From a virus, in IMG/VR virus record IMGVR_UViG_3300025141_015211, positions 18,589 through 82,588 of that record: 64,000 bases of DNA. The stretch is one strand, 5' to 3'. Shown piece after piece: positions 51,766-59,839 of the stretch (position 1 is the stretch's first letter; each line of letters starts with the position of its first letter). The position numbers and the translations under genes are program-made. The notes below the pieces were generated by a model. It did not search any database. It had not been told where the DNA came from and was given only the letters and a program-made list of their open reading frames with translations.

Positions 51766-52737
51766 CTAAAAGTTATTTTCGTATTCTGACTTAAGACCTT
51801 GAAATTCATTCATTAGATCCAGCCACATTGTTGTAAAAATCTTTTCACCCGTACCGTGCGTCCCATTTAATTCTTCACGACGACATGGGTAAATTGTGTC
51901 ATCTTCATGGTAGTCAAACGTATCATTCTTCGGCTCTGGTTGATAAAGGTTTGTACCTCTACTGATCCACTTGTCACCTTCCTTAACGCGAAAAGTATTA
52001 ATATAGTGATAATCAGGCTTGTCAAAGTTAAATACCTGCGTCAGCTCTGGAATAGCTTTACACGCTTCAATTGCCATTCGTGCAGCAAGAACATTATCAG
52101 CAGCTGGCTGAATCTGTGCATCTTGCCGCTGTCGGACAAATCCAATTAAATCTTTAAGATTAAGTCGCATATAATAAAAAGAAGTCATACACTTTGGTAG
52201 TATCATGCGTGAATCCATCATTGAGACAACTTTGGAGTCAGTCATGTCAGCATAAAGCTGCTTTGACTCAATAACTAGTCTAGTATACCTTTCTAGAAAC
52301 TCAGGTGAGTTCTGAACAGATTCTGGCACAACAACAGGATCATCTCTTAAGTCTCTGTCTCCCGTACATTGTGCAGCAAAAGACCCGGCTCTGTGCCTAA
52401 TAATATGAGTTACTTCCTGAAACGAAAGACCCGAAAGCCTAAATGTAAATCCTAGACATTCCATCGGGGTAGGCAATGCTCGAAACTGGAGCACATCAAG
52501 CAGATTCTTACTCTTTACACTGACGCTTGCGCTTGCAGGATTAACTTCATTTGGATCATCAGCCCATGTTGCCTTTACATAATGCCACGCAACATTTCTA
52601 GCCTGATCTGTTGTGGGCGCATCAACAAGCTCGACCTTAAGTGCTTTAAGGTTGTTAAGAAAAGTTGTATTAGGTTGTTGATCAAATTTAAGATCCATGG
52701 GCAAAGTGATAGGGTCTAAATTATTATTCAGTGGCAT
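51766..52737 (-). CDS. thyX: Flavin-dependent thymidylate synthase ThyX-like (323 aa)
   Basis: IIRHRAGSFAAQCTGDRDL is a variant of the ThyX motif R-H-R-x-x-S-x-N-E-x-S-x-R: the RHR and Ser are kept, but the second half differs. The later RQRQDAQIQPAADNVLAARM fits the FAD/dUMP-binding helix. It is longer than the usual 220-250 residues, with an extended N-terminus. It would make dTMP from dUMP supplied by the deaminase and dUTPases. Confidence 0.8.
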   Translation of the reverse strand: MPLNNNLDPITLPMDLKFDQQPNTTFLNNLKALKVELVDAPTTDQARNVAWHYVKATWADDPNEVNPASASVSVKSKNLLDVLQFRALPTPMECLGFTFRLSGLSFQEVTHIIRHRAGSFAAQCTGDRDLRDDPVVVPESVQNSPEFLERYTRLVIESKQLYADMTDSKVVSMMDSRMILPKCMTSFYYMRLNLKDLIGFVRQRQDAQIQPAADNVLAARMAIEACKAIPELTQVFNFDKPDYHYINTFRVKEGDKWISRGTNLYQPEPKNDTFDYHEDDTIYPCRREELNGTHGTGEKIFTTMWLDLMNEFQGLKSEYENNF

Positions 52738-52778
52738 GTTTATTAGTCTCTCTTTCGTGGGTAGGTGAATAACAGTAT

Positions 52779-52807
52779 ATCATAAAGAAGAAATGTTTTT
52801 AATACAA
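52779..52807 (-). promoter_or_regulatory. Weak promoter candidate before thyX
   Basis: On the minus strand TTGTAT (52807-52802) and TATGAT (52784-52779) are 17 bases apart, a two-mismatch version of the CGTGTAA-17-TATAAT class. It overlaps the last codons of the upstream gene. Confidence 0.4.
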
Positions 52808-53718
52808 GAAATTAATTCTTTAGCATTTTTATACATTGTTACATTTTCAAGATCAGAAAGTTCTGTGTTGTAAGATTTGCAAGGTACACATGTCTTTACA
52901 CTGTGTTTAGCATACTCTGCTGAATGTTTTGCAGAGTCATCAATAGCACACACAATTTTCTCATTAGTGTAGTAATCAGTTTTTGTCAACCATCGGTATT
53001 TTTCAGGACTGAAGTCTACACGATGATATTTTAGGCCTGATTTTTTAAGCCATTGAAAAGTATCATATTTACATACAAGTGAATCATCTGGTCTTGCTGT
53101 AAGAATTTGTATCCAGTAACCCTCATCATGTAATTTATTTACAGCTTCAATAATTTCTTTATCTGGTTTGATATTTCTTAATTGTCGATTTGCAACAAAT
53201 TCTTCAAATACAGCCTCAGGGTTTAGCCCTGCTTCTTTTACCTCTGCTGTTGTATAATATTCTGTTGAATTTATATCTGCATCGATATCATGTGTGAGTT
53301 TAAGCCAATTTATAAATGTTTCCCTAAACTCACAAATTACATCATCTAAATCAAATATTAACACTGGTTGACCAGTCCACTTTACAGACTCCATCTGATG
53401 TCTGGTGTGTAAAAATAAATCTTTATCATCAAATGCAGAGATGAACTGTTCTGATCTTACATCCCAAAGATTTAGTATTGCAAGGAGGTAGCGAAATACG
53501 TCAATTGACTCGTACAGTATCTTCTCTTTATCTATTTGAGAACGAGACTGACGGTGATCTTTAAAATTAATTGCACTAATTAACTCAGAAACTTCTGTGT
53601 GCAACGCTAACGTCAAAGATTTAGTGATTTCTTCTTTTTCCAAATCTGCCAGATCGCCTGAATCAAAAAATAGTTTATTAAAATCACTCTGACATCTAAA
53701 CATGTCTTCAAGCGTCAT
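52780..53718 (-). CDS. All-alpha dUTPase-like / HAD phosphatase fusion (312 aa)
   Basis: Residues about 25-105 contain LALHTEVSELISAINFKDHR and ILYESIDVFRYLLAIL, the E-x-x-E and D-x-x-x-[FY] helices of MazG/dUTPase-type all-alpha pyrophosphatases. From residue 118 a HAD domain starts (LIFDLDDVICEF), with ILTARPDDS and a late IDDSAKHS. One enzyme could turn dUTP into dUMP, and the second could remove phosphate from a nucleotide. Such a fusion is unusual. Confidence 0.7.
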   Translation of the reverse strand: MTLEDMFRCQSDFNKLFFDSGDLADLEKEEITKSLTLALHTEVSELISAINFKDHRQSRSQIDKEKILYESIDVFRYLLAILNLWDVRSEQFISAFDDKDLFLHTRHQMESVKWTGQPVLIFDLDDVICEFRETFINWLKLTHDIDADINSTEYYTTAEVKEAGLNPEAVFEEFVANRQLRNIKPDKEIIEAVNKLHDEGYWIQILTARPDDSLVCKYDTFQWLKKSGLKYHRVDFSPEKYRWLTKTDYYTNEKIVCAIDDSAKHSAEYAKHSVKTCVPCKSYNTELSDLENVTMYKNAKELISCIKNISSL

Positions 53719-53935
53719 CTTTACTCTCAGGTAAATAATTCATAGCAGCTAAAACCTTAGCAAGATCGTGTCCGCCTACATGAAGCGATGCTTTGTTTCC
53801 TGGTGAAAAAATTTGCGCATGATACCGCTTAACGTCTAAAACGCTCAATGCTTTCTGCGTTTTTTTGTCAAACTTTTTAGGGATTTCAATTTCAAGATGT
53901 GAAAACACTAATTTGTATGTGTCATCAGTAGCCAT
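53708..53935 (-). CDS. Hypothetical protein (75 aa)
   Basis: ATG giving MATDDTYKL overlaps the stop region of the upstream dUTPase-like gene and has GAGAG eight bases upstream. Strands (YKLVFSHLEIEIPK, YHAQIFSPGNKASLHV) precede a helix. No family is recognised. It overlaps the fusion gene by 11 bases. Confidence 0.5.
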   Translation of the reverse strand: MATDDTYKLVFSHLEIEIPKKFDKKTQKALSVLDVKRYHAQIFSPGNKASLHVGGHDLAKVLAAMNYLPESKDDA

Positions 53936-54299
53936 TATCAATTCTCTCCCGTATTACAAAATCCTTATCTTCATAAGCTTGAAATAGATCGTCTGCAGAA
54001 AATCCAGTTAATACTAAAACTGACAAAAAATAATTGAAAGCATCGACAACTTCTTCAAGAAATAAATCTGTATTAAATTCACTTACCTCTGTCATCCGAT
54101 GGGGCTTCCAATTCTTAAGATGTTGTAAAGCTTCAAACATCTCTTCGACGCCTCGCAGTGCCATGTCTCTAACATGCTGCTGAGAACTTTTATCAAGTAG
54201 GTCTATGGGCCAAGTCGGAGAAGCACCTTCTGGGTTTGCCTCCTTAAGCCTTAGCATAAAAGACTCTCTCAACTCAAACATTTTATCAAGCTTATCCAT
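53925..54299 (-). CDS. All-alpha dUTPase-like protein (124 aa)
   Basis: LDKMFELRESFMLRL at the start, GVEEMFEALQHLKNWKP with the E-E-x-x-E segment, and DLFLEEVVDAFNYFLSVLVL with E-x-x-D follow the dimeric dUTPase/MazG fold. It is the second such protein in this block. Keeping dUTP low would protect phage DNA from uracil. One base follows the upstream gene. Confidence 0.75.
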   Translation of the reverse strand: MDKLDKMFELRESFMLRLKEANPEGASPTWPIDLLDKSSQQHVRDMALRGVEEMFEALQHLKNWKPHRMTEVSEFNTDLFLEEVVDAFNYFLSVLVLTGFSADDLFQAYEDKDFVIRERIDNGY

Positions 54300-54300
54300 T

Positions 54301-54549
54301 TCAGCCCTGCAGGTTAAAGTTTTCCTTATAGCTTTGAACTTCAGCCATCATCTTTTCAACATTGCTGTCGCTATTTTCCTTGTACTCTGACTCAAGCTTT
54401 AGTGCTTCTAAACCTTCACCAAGCGGTGTTAGTCGAATCATACGAAGATTATCAACAATGTCTGTACCCGTAAGAATTGCGAGTTGTAAAAGTTGTGCTA
54501 CATGAGCAATAACATCATCAGACAGTGTGTAACTAGTTTGATTGTCCAT
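54301..54549 (-). CDS. Helical hypothetical protein (82 aa)
   Basis: All-helical (SDDVIAHVAQLLQLAILTG, then EGLEALKLESEYKE). It is the first gene of the minus block after the strand switch. TATAAT on the minus strand (54586-54581) lies 32 bases upstream, without a GTGTAA or TTGACA. No family is recognised. Confidence 0.55.
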   Translation of the reverse strand: MDNQTSYTLSDDVIAHVAQLLQLAILTGTDIVDNLRMIRLTPLGEGLEALKLESEYKENSDSNVEKMMAEVQSYKENFNLQG

Positions 54550-54716
54550 TTTTTTCTCCTATTTTTGTATAGTATTTCTGATTATATACAGTACTCTATT
54601 ATCTGTATTTTCATTCTTAAACATCATATTAATCAATTCTTTCGTGGAAACCTTTTTTGACACAAAACACCTTGATATTTAAAGTTATAATATACTATAA
54701 GGATAAGTTTGTTCAA

Positions 54717-55379
54717 ATGAAAAGAGTCATCATCTCTGATACACACATCGGTACTAAATTTTATAAGAGCGATAAACTCTTAAAGTTTCTACAAACTGAA
54801 GAGTATGATGAGCTTGTCCTTGCTGGCGACATAATTGACTTTATTAAGATTCCCGTCTTTACAGAACGATGTATGGAGATTATAAATGCCATTGACTACG
54901 AGAACAAGAGTATAATCTACGTCGTGGGAAATCATGACGAGAGTTTATTAGGGCTCATTGGGAAGAGTTTCTTTAATGTCACGTTTTTAAAGCGTTACGA
55001 CTTTGAAGAAGACGGTAGAAAATTTAGAATTGAGCATGGTGATGCCTATGACAAAGGTCGAATACACAACAAGCTGTTTGTGAAATTTCTTTCTGTCCTG
55101 CAAAATGTATTAGAGTTTTCGTTTAGCTTTGACTTTACAAGCTGGTGGACAGAGATACAGATCAAGAAACACAAGCTGAGATCTATTATCGATATCCTAA
55201 GGCACAACCCACGTATAGATGTGTTTATTATGGGTCACACACACATTCCAGAAGCGCTTATCTGGGTTAATGAAGACCAACATATAAAGACCTACATCAA
55301 CTCAGGAGACTGGGTCACACATCAAACCTATGTGACAGTTACTAATGGCGTAGCCAGGCTGTGTAAATTTGAAGACTAA
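54717..55379 (+). CDS. Calcineurin-like metallophosphoesterase, LpxH-like (220 aa)
   Basis: The metal motifs are VIISDTHIGT (D8, H10), LAGDIIDF, YVVGNHDE and FIMGHTHIPE, and SGDW at the end. This is the UDP-2,3-diacylglucosamine hydrolase-like subgroup; the substrate in the phage is unknown. ATG with AAGGATAAG upstream is used; an earlier in-frame ATG is less likely. It is the only plus-strand gene between 9.5 and 64 kb, and its stop abuts the stop of the next minus gene. TATAAT (54686-54691) lies upstream. Confidence 0.85.
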   Translation: MKRVIISDTHIGTKFYKSDKLLKFLQTEEYDELVLAGDIIDFIKIPVFTERCMEIINAIDYENKSIIYVVGNHDESLLGLIGKSFFNVTFLKRYDFEEDGRKFRIEHGDAYDKGRIHNKLFVKFLSVLQNVLEFSFSFDFTSWWTEIQIKKHKLRSIIDILRHNPRIDVFIMGHTHIPEALIWVNEDQHIKTYINSGDWVTHQTYVTVTNGVARLCKFED

Positions 55380-55739
55380 CTACTTGGTCTTCTTATTAAA
55401 AAGCTGCTGGGCATAAATGATCTGCTTGTCATCTTGACAGTACACAAATTGATCAGCAGACTTAACATCATACCCAGCCCAGTAAAACCGATTGTAAGCT
55501 ACATAACTATTGTCTGTTACAGTGTTCTGCTCAAACGTGCTCACGCAGGCAAAAGCATTGATCTGATCTCCGTGCCCTTGTCGAAAGATAGTTTCACATC
55601 CTGATGTTCGCAACTCATCGAGCAGTTTATTAATACATGTGCTCTTATAATCTCTAGCAGCTTCAACAAATTCACGTGATGTTGAACCCTCAGCAGAGAC
55701 TGTGTAAAGCAAACCTAACATACAAAACAAGTTCTTCAT
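55380..55739 (-). CDS. Exported cysteine-containing protein (119 aa)
   Basis: A signal peptide (LFCMLGLLYTVSA) leads to a mature part with CINKLLDELRTSGCETIF, which is like the second half of the family A lipoproteins (C-x-x-x-L, then GC). No lipobox Cys follows the cleavage site, so it is likely soluble in the periplasm. It has its own strong promoter. Confidence 0.65.
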   Translation of the reverse strand: MKNLFCMLGLLYTVSAEGSTSREFVEAARDYKSTCINKLLDELRTSGCETIFRQGHGDQINAFACVSTFEQNTVTDNSYVAYNRFYWAGYDVKSADQFVYCQDDKQIIYAQQLFNKKTK

Positions 55740-55758
55740 TCCTGCTCCTAATGTTTAT

Positions 55759-55787
55759 ATTATACTACGCTTCACGCGTATTTACAC
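55759..55787 (-). promoter_or_regulatory. Promoter of the CGTGTAA-17-TATAAT class, before the exported-protein gene
   Basis: On the minus strand GTGTAA (55787-55782, preceded by C) and TATAAT (55764-55759) are 17 bases apart. It lies wholly between two genes. The expected start near 55752 leaves a short leader with AGGAGCAGGA. Confidence 0.7.
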
Positions 55788-55790
55788 GCG

Positions 55791-56924
55791 CTACTGGCCT
55801 GTGTTGAACAAGACAAACTCTTTTATATACTCTGCAGCTTTTGGATCTTTCTTCATCATATCATGCAATCTGCTTGCGCCATCCAGCATGCTGTCGGCAG
55901 CGCCGGTGGCGTCCATGTGGAGCCTGGAAAAAGCTTTTAATTTTTGACTAATCTTAGCAGGCGTACTTTTGTCAGTGATAAACTTGCTAAGTACGTTTCC
56001 TGAAATTAGCTTACGCCCGCCGGCTGTGTCTGTGGCGCCTTGATTCATAAATTCTTCATCGTCACTGAAATACGGGTCAGACGCATCCTGCTCATTGAGT
56101 TTCTGAATGATTACCTCGGCCGATGGCCCTCGCTTCTTGACTTGCTTAAGCAATTTTATCAACACTCTCTGCTGCTTGTTTTTAGTTCTAGCTTTTTTTC
56201 TATCTGAGTCGGAGCCATAAGACACAAACTGTTTCTTTACTCGGTCTTCCAGATATTCTAGGTGGGTGAGGGCATCACTGATCTCATCGGGTGTGTGACC
56301 GCCTGACATTGCCTGAGTGAGCATGTTTGCTAACTCTGTTCTCGCGTTATAGTCAAGATCTTTTACTAATCTGTGAGCTATTACTAACGCTTCGTCAACA
56401 AAATCGTCGCCAGTTTCGGGTAAAAATCTTCTACTAACTGCTTTCAAGCCTTTCAAGTTTGTTGGCATCTCATCTAACATACCTAAATCACCTGCAAATC
56501 TTGCGCCCGCCCTTATGAATAATGGTCCGCCGGGCAAGCTGTTGTATTTAGAAATAAATGGCCCGAGTGACTTGCCATACACAGCTGTATCATAAAACTG
56601 AAGCATCTTTATAGCTCTGTCTTCTAGCGTCTCAGCTTGTCCTTCAACTTCTGGCTTGGATGGGGCTAAATCTTTCAAGTCCACAGTTTTTTCTTTGTCA
56701 CCCTGAATTAACTTGTTAAGCAACGCAGTGTTTCCTTTTGATGTTCCTATAGTCTTAGGATCCAAACCGAGTTGTTGCGCAAGACGGCGCCTAGCCTTTA
56801 GTGAGGGAAGGCTCATCCCTTTACTATCGTACCAAGCAGATAGTGTCTTAGGCTCGGGGGCTTCAGCTAATCTCTCAAGCTCTTCTCTAATGATTCTTTT
56901 TAAAGATGACTCTGTAATCTTCAC
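55791..56924 (-). CDS. Leader-bearing protein (377 aa)
   Basis: Two GTG codons are possible. The second gives MKITESSLKRIIREEL, exactly the leader form of the other proteins, and has AGGAG at the right distance, so it is chosen. LAE lies at 19-21. The body is helical and basic, with no recognised domain (GLDPKTIGTSKGNTALLNKL, TRTELANMLTQAMSGGHT-like segments). Inferred to be packaged in the capsid. Confidence 0.75.
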   Translation of the reverse strand: MKITESSLKRIIREELERLAEAPEPKTLSAWYDSKGMSLPSLKARRRLAQQLGLDPKTIGTSKGNTALLNKLIQGDKEKTVDLKDLAPSKPEVEGQAETLEDRAIKMLQFYDTAVYGKSLGPFISKYNSLPGGPLFIRAGARFAGDLGMLDEMPTNLKGLKAVSRRFLPETGDDFVDEALVIAHRLVKDLDYNARTELANMLTQAMSGGHTPDEISDALTHLEYLEDRVKKQFVSYGSDSDRKKARTKNKQQRVLIKLLKQVKKRGPSAEVIIQKLNEQDASDPYFSDDEEFMNQGATDTAGGRKLISGNVLSKFITDKSTPAKISQKLKAFSRLHMDATGAADSMLDGASRLHDMMKKDPKAAEYIKEFVLFNTGQ

Positions 56925-56991
56925 GGTCACTCCTACACGCTATTAAATATACGCAGCAACAGCTAATATTTATCTACTTACTTTGATATAT

Positions 56992-57633
56992 TCAGTAGCT
57001 TACATGGAGTTTTTGAGCAGTTTCTTTATATGACTCGTGAAACTTAAAAGCAATCTTTTCTGAGTTGCCGGGAGAAAAAGCGTCATCAAGTGGATTACAA
57101 GCTGTCTGCCAGACATGCGACACCTCATGTGCAAGTGCCAGTTCACGCCACCAGCCATCAGTCTCATAATTGACACGTTTTGAGAGCTTAACCATGTCAT
57201 CGTAACAGTATGCAATTGCAAAGTCCCAATCTGATCGCTCCCAGTTGCTGCCTCTCTTCTCAGAAGCTGTGAGGCCAACAAGAACCCTGACATCGTCGAT
57301 TGGGTAGTCCTTAAGTTCACCTACACTGTAACTTTCATTAATAGTTGAACAAGGGACGTGGAACACCTCAAAACTGTGAATTCTATCAACACACTCCTCA
57401 AGGCCTCGTTCTGACACATCTGCCATGAAAGCCCGTGAAGCAAGTTGCACATGCTGCATATCTGACTTAGGTGTGTGTGTCAAACCGTTGAACTTCACCT
57501 TGACTGTATGTTTACCAATGTCAATAGATGTCGTCTCAGACCATGACGTCTCTTTTGACCAGCTTTCAACACTGATATCATATTCTGAAGGTTCTGTGCA
57601 CGCGAAAAGAAAAAATGGTAACATCTTAATCAT
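56992..57633 (-). CDS. Exported HExxH metallopeptidase-like lipoprotein (213 aa)
   Basis: MIKMLPFFLFAC is a signal peptide with lipobox LFAC. The mature part has a zinc-type HEVSHVWQTACNP late in the chain (ALAHEVSH). The ATG chosen lies about 7 bases after the promoter's TATAAT, so the mRNA would begin at or near it (leaderless). A GTG 18 bases upstream lies before the -10 box and cannot be transcribed from this promoter. It may act on envelope proteins or peptidoglycan. Confidence 0.65.
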   Translation of the reverse strand: MIKMLPFFLFACTEPSEYDISVESWSKETSWSETTSIDIGKHTVKVKFNGLTHTPKSDMQHVQLASRAFMADVSERGLEECVDRIHSFEVFHVPCSTINESYSVGELKDYPIDDVRVLVGLTASEKRGSNWERSDWDFAIAYCYDDMVKLSKRVNYETDGWWRELALAHEVSHVWQTACNPLDDAFSPGNSEKIAFKFHESYKETAQKLHVSY

Positions 57634-57639
57634 GTTACC

Positions 57640-57668
57640 ATTATACCACACTCTTTATGCGATTACAC
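57640..57668 (-). promoter_or_regulatory. Promoter of the CGTGTAA-17-TATAAT class, before the metallopeptidase gene
   Basis: On the minus strand GTGTAA (57668-57663, preceded by C) and TATAAT (57645-57640) are 17 bases apart. The predicted start of transcription coincides with the ATG at 57633. Confidence 0.65.
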
Positions 57669-57695
57669 GAAATGTGGAGCTAAAATAGATTTAAA

Positions 57696-57974
57696 TTAGA
57701 GGCCGACTGCTTTCTTTTGAGCAGAAGTGACGTCCATGCTGTATGCATTAACCACACTCTTAACATTTTTTGCGCTAGCGTTTCCTGTATCAATCAACAT
57801 CTGAACCATTGCAGAGCCTTGACTCGATAATGTACCTGCACCTTTATTGTCTGAAACAATACCTTTGAGTCCCTGTTCTCTTGTCAAAGGCTTTTCTTTT
57901 TCTTCTTCCTCGTTAATTAAACGGCTGTATTCTTCTCTAATAATCTGGCGAAGTGTTGAATCTTTGATTTTCAT
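57696..57974 (-). CDS. Leader-bearing small protein (92 aa)
   Basis: MKIKDSTLRQIIREEYSRL with INE at 20-22 is an MKIT-type leader. The mature part is short, with Gly/Ser-rich and helical segments (SAMVQMLIDTGNASAKNV). No family is recognised. It lies next to the metallopeptidase promoter in the same direction. Confidence 0.7.
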   Translation of the reverse strand: MKIKDSTLRQIIREEYSRLINEEEEKEKPLTREQGLKGIVSDNKGAGTLSSQGSAMVQMLIDTGNASAKNVKSVVNAYSMDVTSAQKKAVGL

Positions 57975-58060
57975 TGCGTTTTCTCCATGCTAAACGTGTG
58001 TACGCATCAAAACTAATTATGACATTGCAACCACTTTTTCACCAGATTATGTCTGTTATT

Positions 58061-58495
58061 TTAATATCTACCAAAGTTTTCCTTAAGAAAGTCATGGTAG
58101 TTGTTTAAAGCACTGTCCTTTGGATCAATATTTTGCCAGTCACCCAGACAAAACATCCTATACGCATCAGAACCATACTTTCCGATCCCATAGAGTGTTT
58201 CTGGATGATCTTGCCAGTCTTTTTGCAGGTAATCCTTAGACATTCTAACAAGTGTCTTAGACCGCCTTCTAGACAACCCCAAAGGTTGAATTATGCTTTC
58301 TATCTCTTCTGGGTTTGCATTTGACATTGATTCTGGTCCTGGCCATCGTTTTATACACTCCCAGAAGTATGGTTCTGCCTGCACACGTTTTGTTAGATTA
58401 CAAAATATGCATACAACAAAGATCTTCCACGGATCTTCCCAAAGTTGTTCTTGTATGAGGTTGTATGGAGACTTAGGGGGAATCCACTTTGACAT
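58061..58495 (-). CDS. MBD4-like HhH-GPD DNA glycosylase (144 aa)
   Basis: PKSPYNLIQEQLWEDPWK, VCIFCNLTKRVQAEP, IIQPLGLSRRRSKTLVRMS and LYGIGKYGSDAYRMFC, then IDPKDSALNNYHDFL, follow the catalytic domain of vertebrate MBD4, which removes T or U opposite G. The helix-hairpin-helix and the catalytic Asp (D127 in DPKDSALN) are kept. The MBD domain is absent. In a phage it may repair deaminated cytosine or act on a modified base. Confidence 0.8.
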   Translation of the reverse strand: MSKWIPPKSPYNLIQEQLWEDPWKIFVVCIFCNLTKRVQAEPYFWECIKRWPGPESMSNANPEEIESIIQPLGLSRRRSKTLVRMSKDYLQKDWQDHPETLYGIGKYGSDAYRMFCLGDWQNIDPKDSALNNYHDFLKENFGRY

Positions 58496-58706
58496 TTTTT
58501 ACTCTGCCTTTTCTCGTATATATAAGGACGTTAGAATGTTTGTCATCGGGCTCTTTGTAGTCATCTAATAATTTTTGGACTCTTCTATTTGTGCGCTTCA
58601 TTTGTGATTCTGCCTGCAAAATAATTGCAGATAAAAAGAGGACAAAGACAATTAGCGCTGATGTGGTTACAAGTATAATCGATTGATACAACTCATTCAT
58701 CGTCAT
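58473..58706 (-). CDS. Small membrane-anchored basic protein (77 aa)
   Basis: One N-terminal membrane span (SIILVTTSALIVFVLFLSAIIL) is followed by a basic, soluble tail. ATG at 58706 or 58700 could be used, both overlapping the upstream stop. It overlaps the glycosylase gene by 23 bases. Function unknown. Confidence 0.55.
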   Translation of the reverse strand: MTMNELYQSIILVTTSALIVFVLFLSAIILQAESQMKRTNRRVQKLLDDYKEPDDKHSNVLIYTRKGRVKNVKVDSP

Positions 58707-59049
58707 CTAACAGAGGGCCGTCGACGTCTTCATTGAGCTCATCATCAGGTTCCATTGTTAATATCTCATAAGCAACTTCGATACCCTGTAATTTTCCTGC
58801 CAATACACCCAGTGTATGCGTGTGTTTTTGTACTTCCTGATCTGCATACTTTTTTATTTCTTGCATCCCGTTTGTCATCACTTCAAGTCGTGCTTCATTT
58901 GTCTCTTGCGCTTTTGCAGTTGACACAGTTTGAAATATGAATTCATTCAAAAGTCTGTATGATTGTTGTAGCGTTTCTAATCTTAGTCTTGCTTTATTTA
59001 ATTCTTGAGCGACATCTTGCCGCATTACATCAAGTGCTGCTTGCGTCAT
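58693..59049 (-). CDS. Coiled-coil acidic-tailed protein (118 aa)
   Basis: Nearly all helical with heptads (QELNKARLRLETLQQSYRLL, GMQEIKKYADQEVQK) and an acidic C-terminal tail (DDELNEDVDGPLLDDDE). No family is recognised. Coupled to the following small membrane protein. Confidence 0.55.
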   Translation of the reverse strand: MTQAALDVMRQDVAQELNKARLRLETLQQSYRLLNEFIFQTVSTAKAQETNEARLEVMTNGMQEIKKYADQEVQKHTHTLGVLAGKLQGIEVAYEILTMEPDDELNEDVDGPLLDDDE

Positions 59050-59098
59050 ATTCTTTTCCTTAATTTTGTTATAATAATACGTTGCCTCAACAAAGTTT

Positions 59099-59839
59099 TC
59101 AATTATCTTCGCCTAATTTTCTAGCCCAAGACAAAGATTTACCTGGATTACCGTTTTTCTTTCTAGACTTTTTTACTGCAGATAAATTTGATGTCCATCC
59201 CCGTTCTTTCATAAAGGCTCTCAAGATTTTTTTCTTCTCAACGTCGCTAGACTGTGCATACACAATATACATGCTTTTTTTCAATACTATTATTTTTTGT
59301 GAAAACTCTAGAATTTTTTGATCAATTATGTCAAGCCACTCAGGCTTGTAATTATCTAATATAATATTGAGCTCATCCATAACAAGTAACAAGCTTGAAT
59401 AATCTCCAGCCTGATAGTCTTCAGTTATTTTTTCAAACTTCTTGATAAGGTAATCTTTTTCTTCATCAGGTATACTCTTAGATAATTTATCAGGATGCAG
59501 CTTCATTGCAATTTTTCTATAAAGCTTTTTTATTTGTGCGTCATGACTCTTTTTGAAAGCAGACTTAACCTGTTCGTTATTTTTAGATTTTGATTGTTCT
59601 TGCGTTTCTTGATGCGCACTGTTCTGTGTATCACTTTTTTTAGTACTGCTCTTCTCACTTGTTGCTTTAAACGGGTCATCAAGCGCGGCATCATAAACGT
59701 TCATCTTAGCGTGAACCTCACGCAAGTCTGCCATGAACGCATCTTTTCCCTGCTTATCTAGTTCTTCATACTCTAAGAACTCTTGTTCAAGATAACGAAA
59801 CTTGTAAAGCTTTTTCTTAAAACCTGTCTTTAGGTTCAT
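59099..59839 (-). CDS. J-domain-containing protein (246 aa)
   Basis: KKLYRKIAMKLHPDKLSK at about residues 98-115 has the HPD motif, and helices on both sides fit a J domain, here internal with a helical N-terminal part (LEQEFLEYEELDKQGKDAF) and a C-terminal helical part. It could recruit the phage or host DnaK to a particular substrate. It differs from the DnaJ at 50224 in lacking zinc and Gly/Phe parts. Confidence 0.75.
   Translation of the reverse strand: MNLKTGFKKKLYKFRYLEQEFLEYEELDKQGKDAFMADLREVHAKMNVYDAALDDPFKATSEKSSTKKSDTQNSAHQETQEQSKSKNNEQVKSAFKKSHDAQIKKLYRKIAMKLHPDKLSKSIPDEEKDYLIKKFEKITEDYQAGDYSSLLLVMDELNIILDNYKPEWLDIIDQKILEFSQKIIVLKKSMYIVYAQSSDVEKKKILRAFMKERGWTSNLSAVKKSRKKNGNPGKSLSWARKLGEDN

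Noticed and set aside
54657-54691. TTGACA before the TATAAT of the metallophosphoesterase gene as a sigma-70 promoter
   Set aside because: The spacer is 23 bases, too long for a standard promoter; only the TATAAT is noted.
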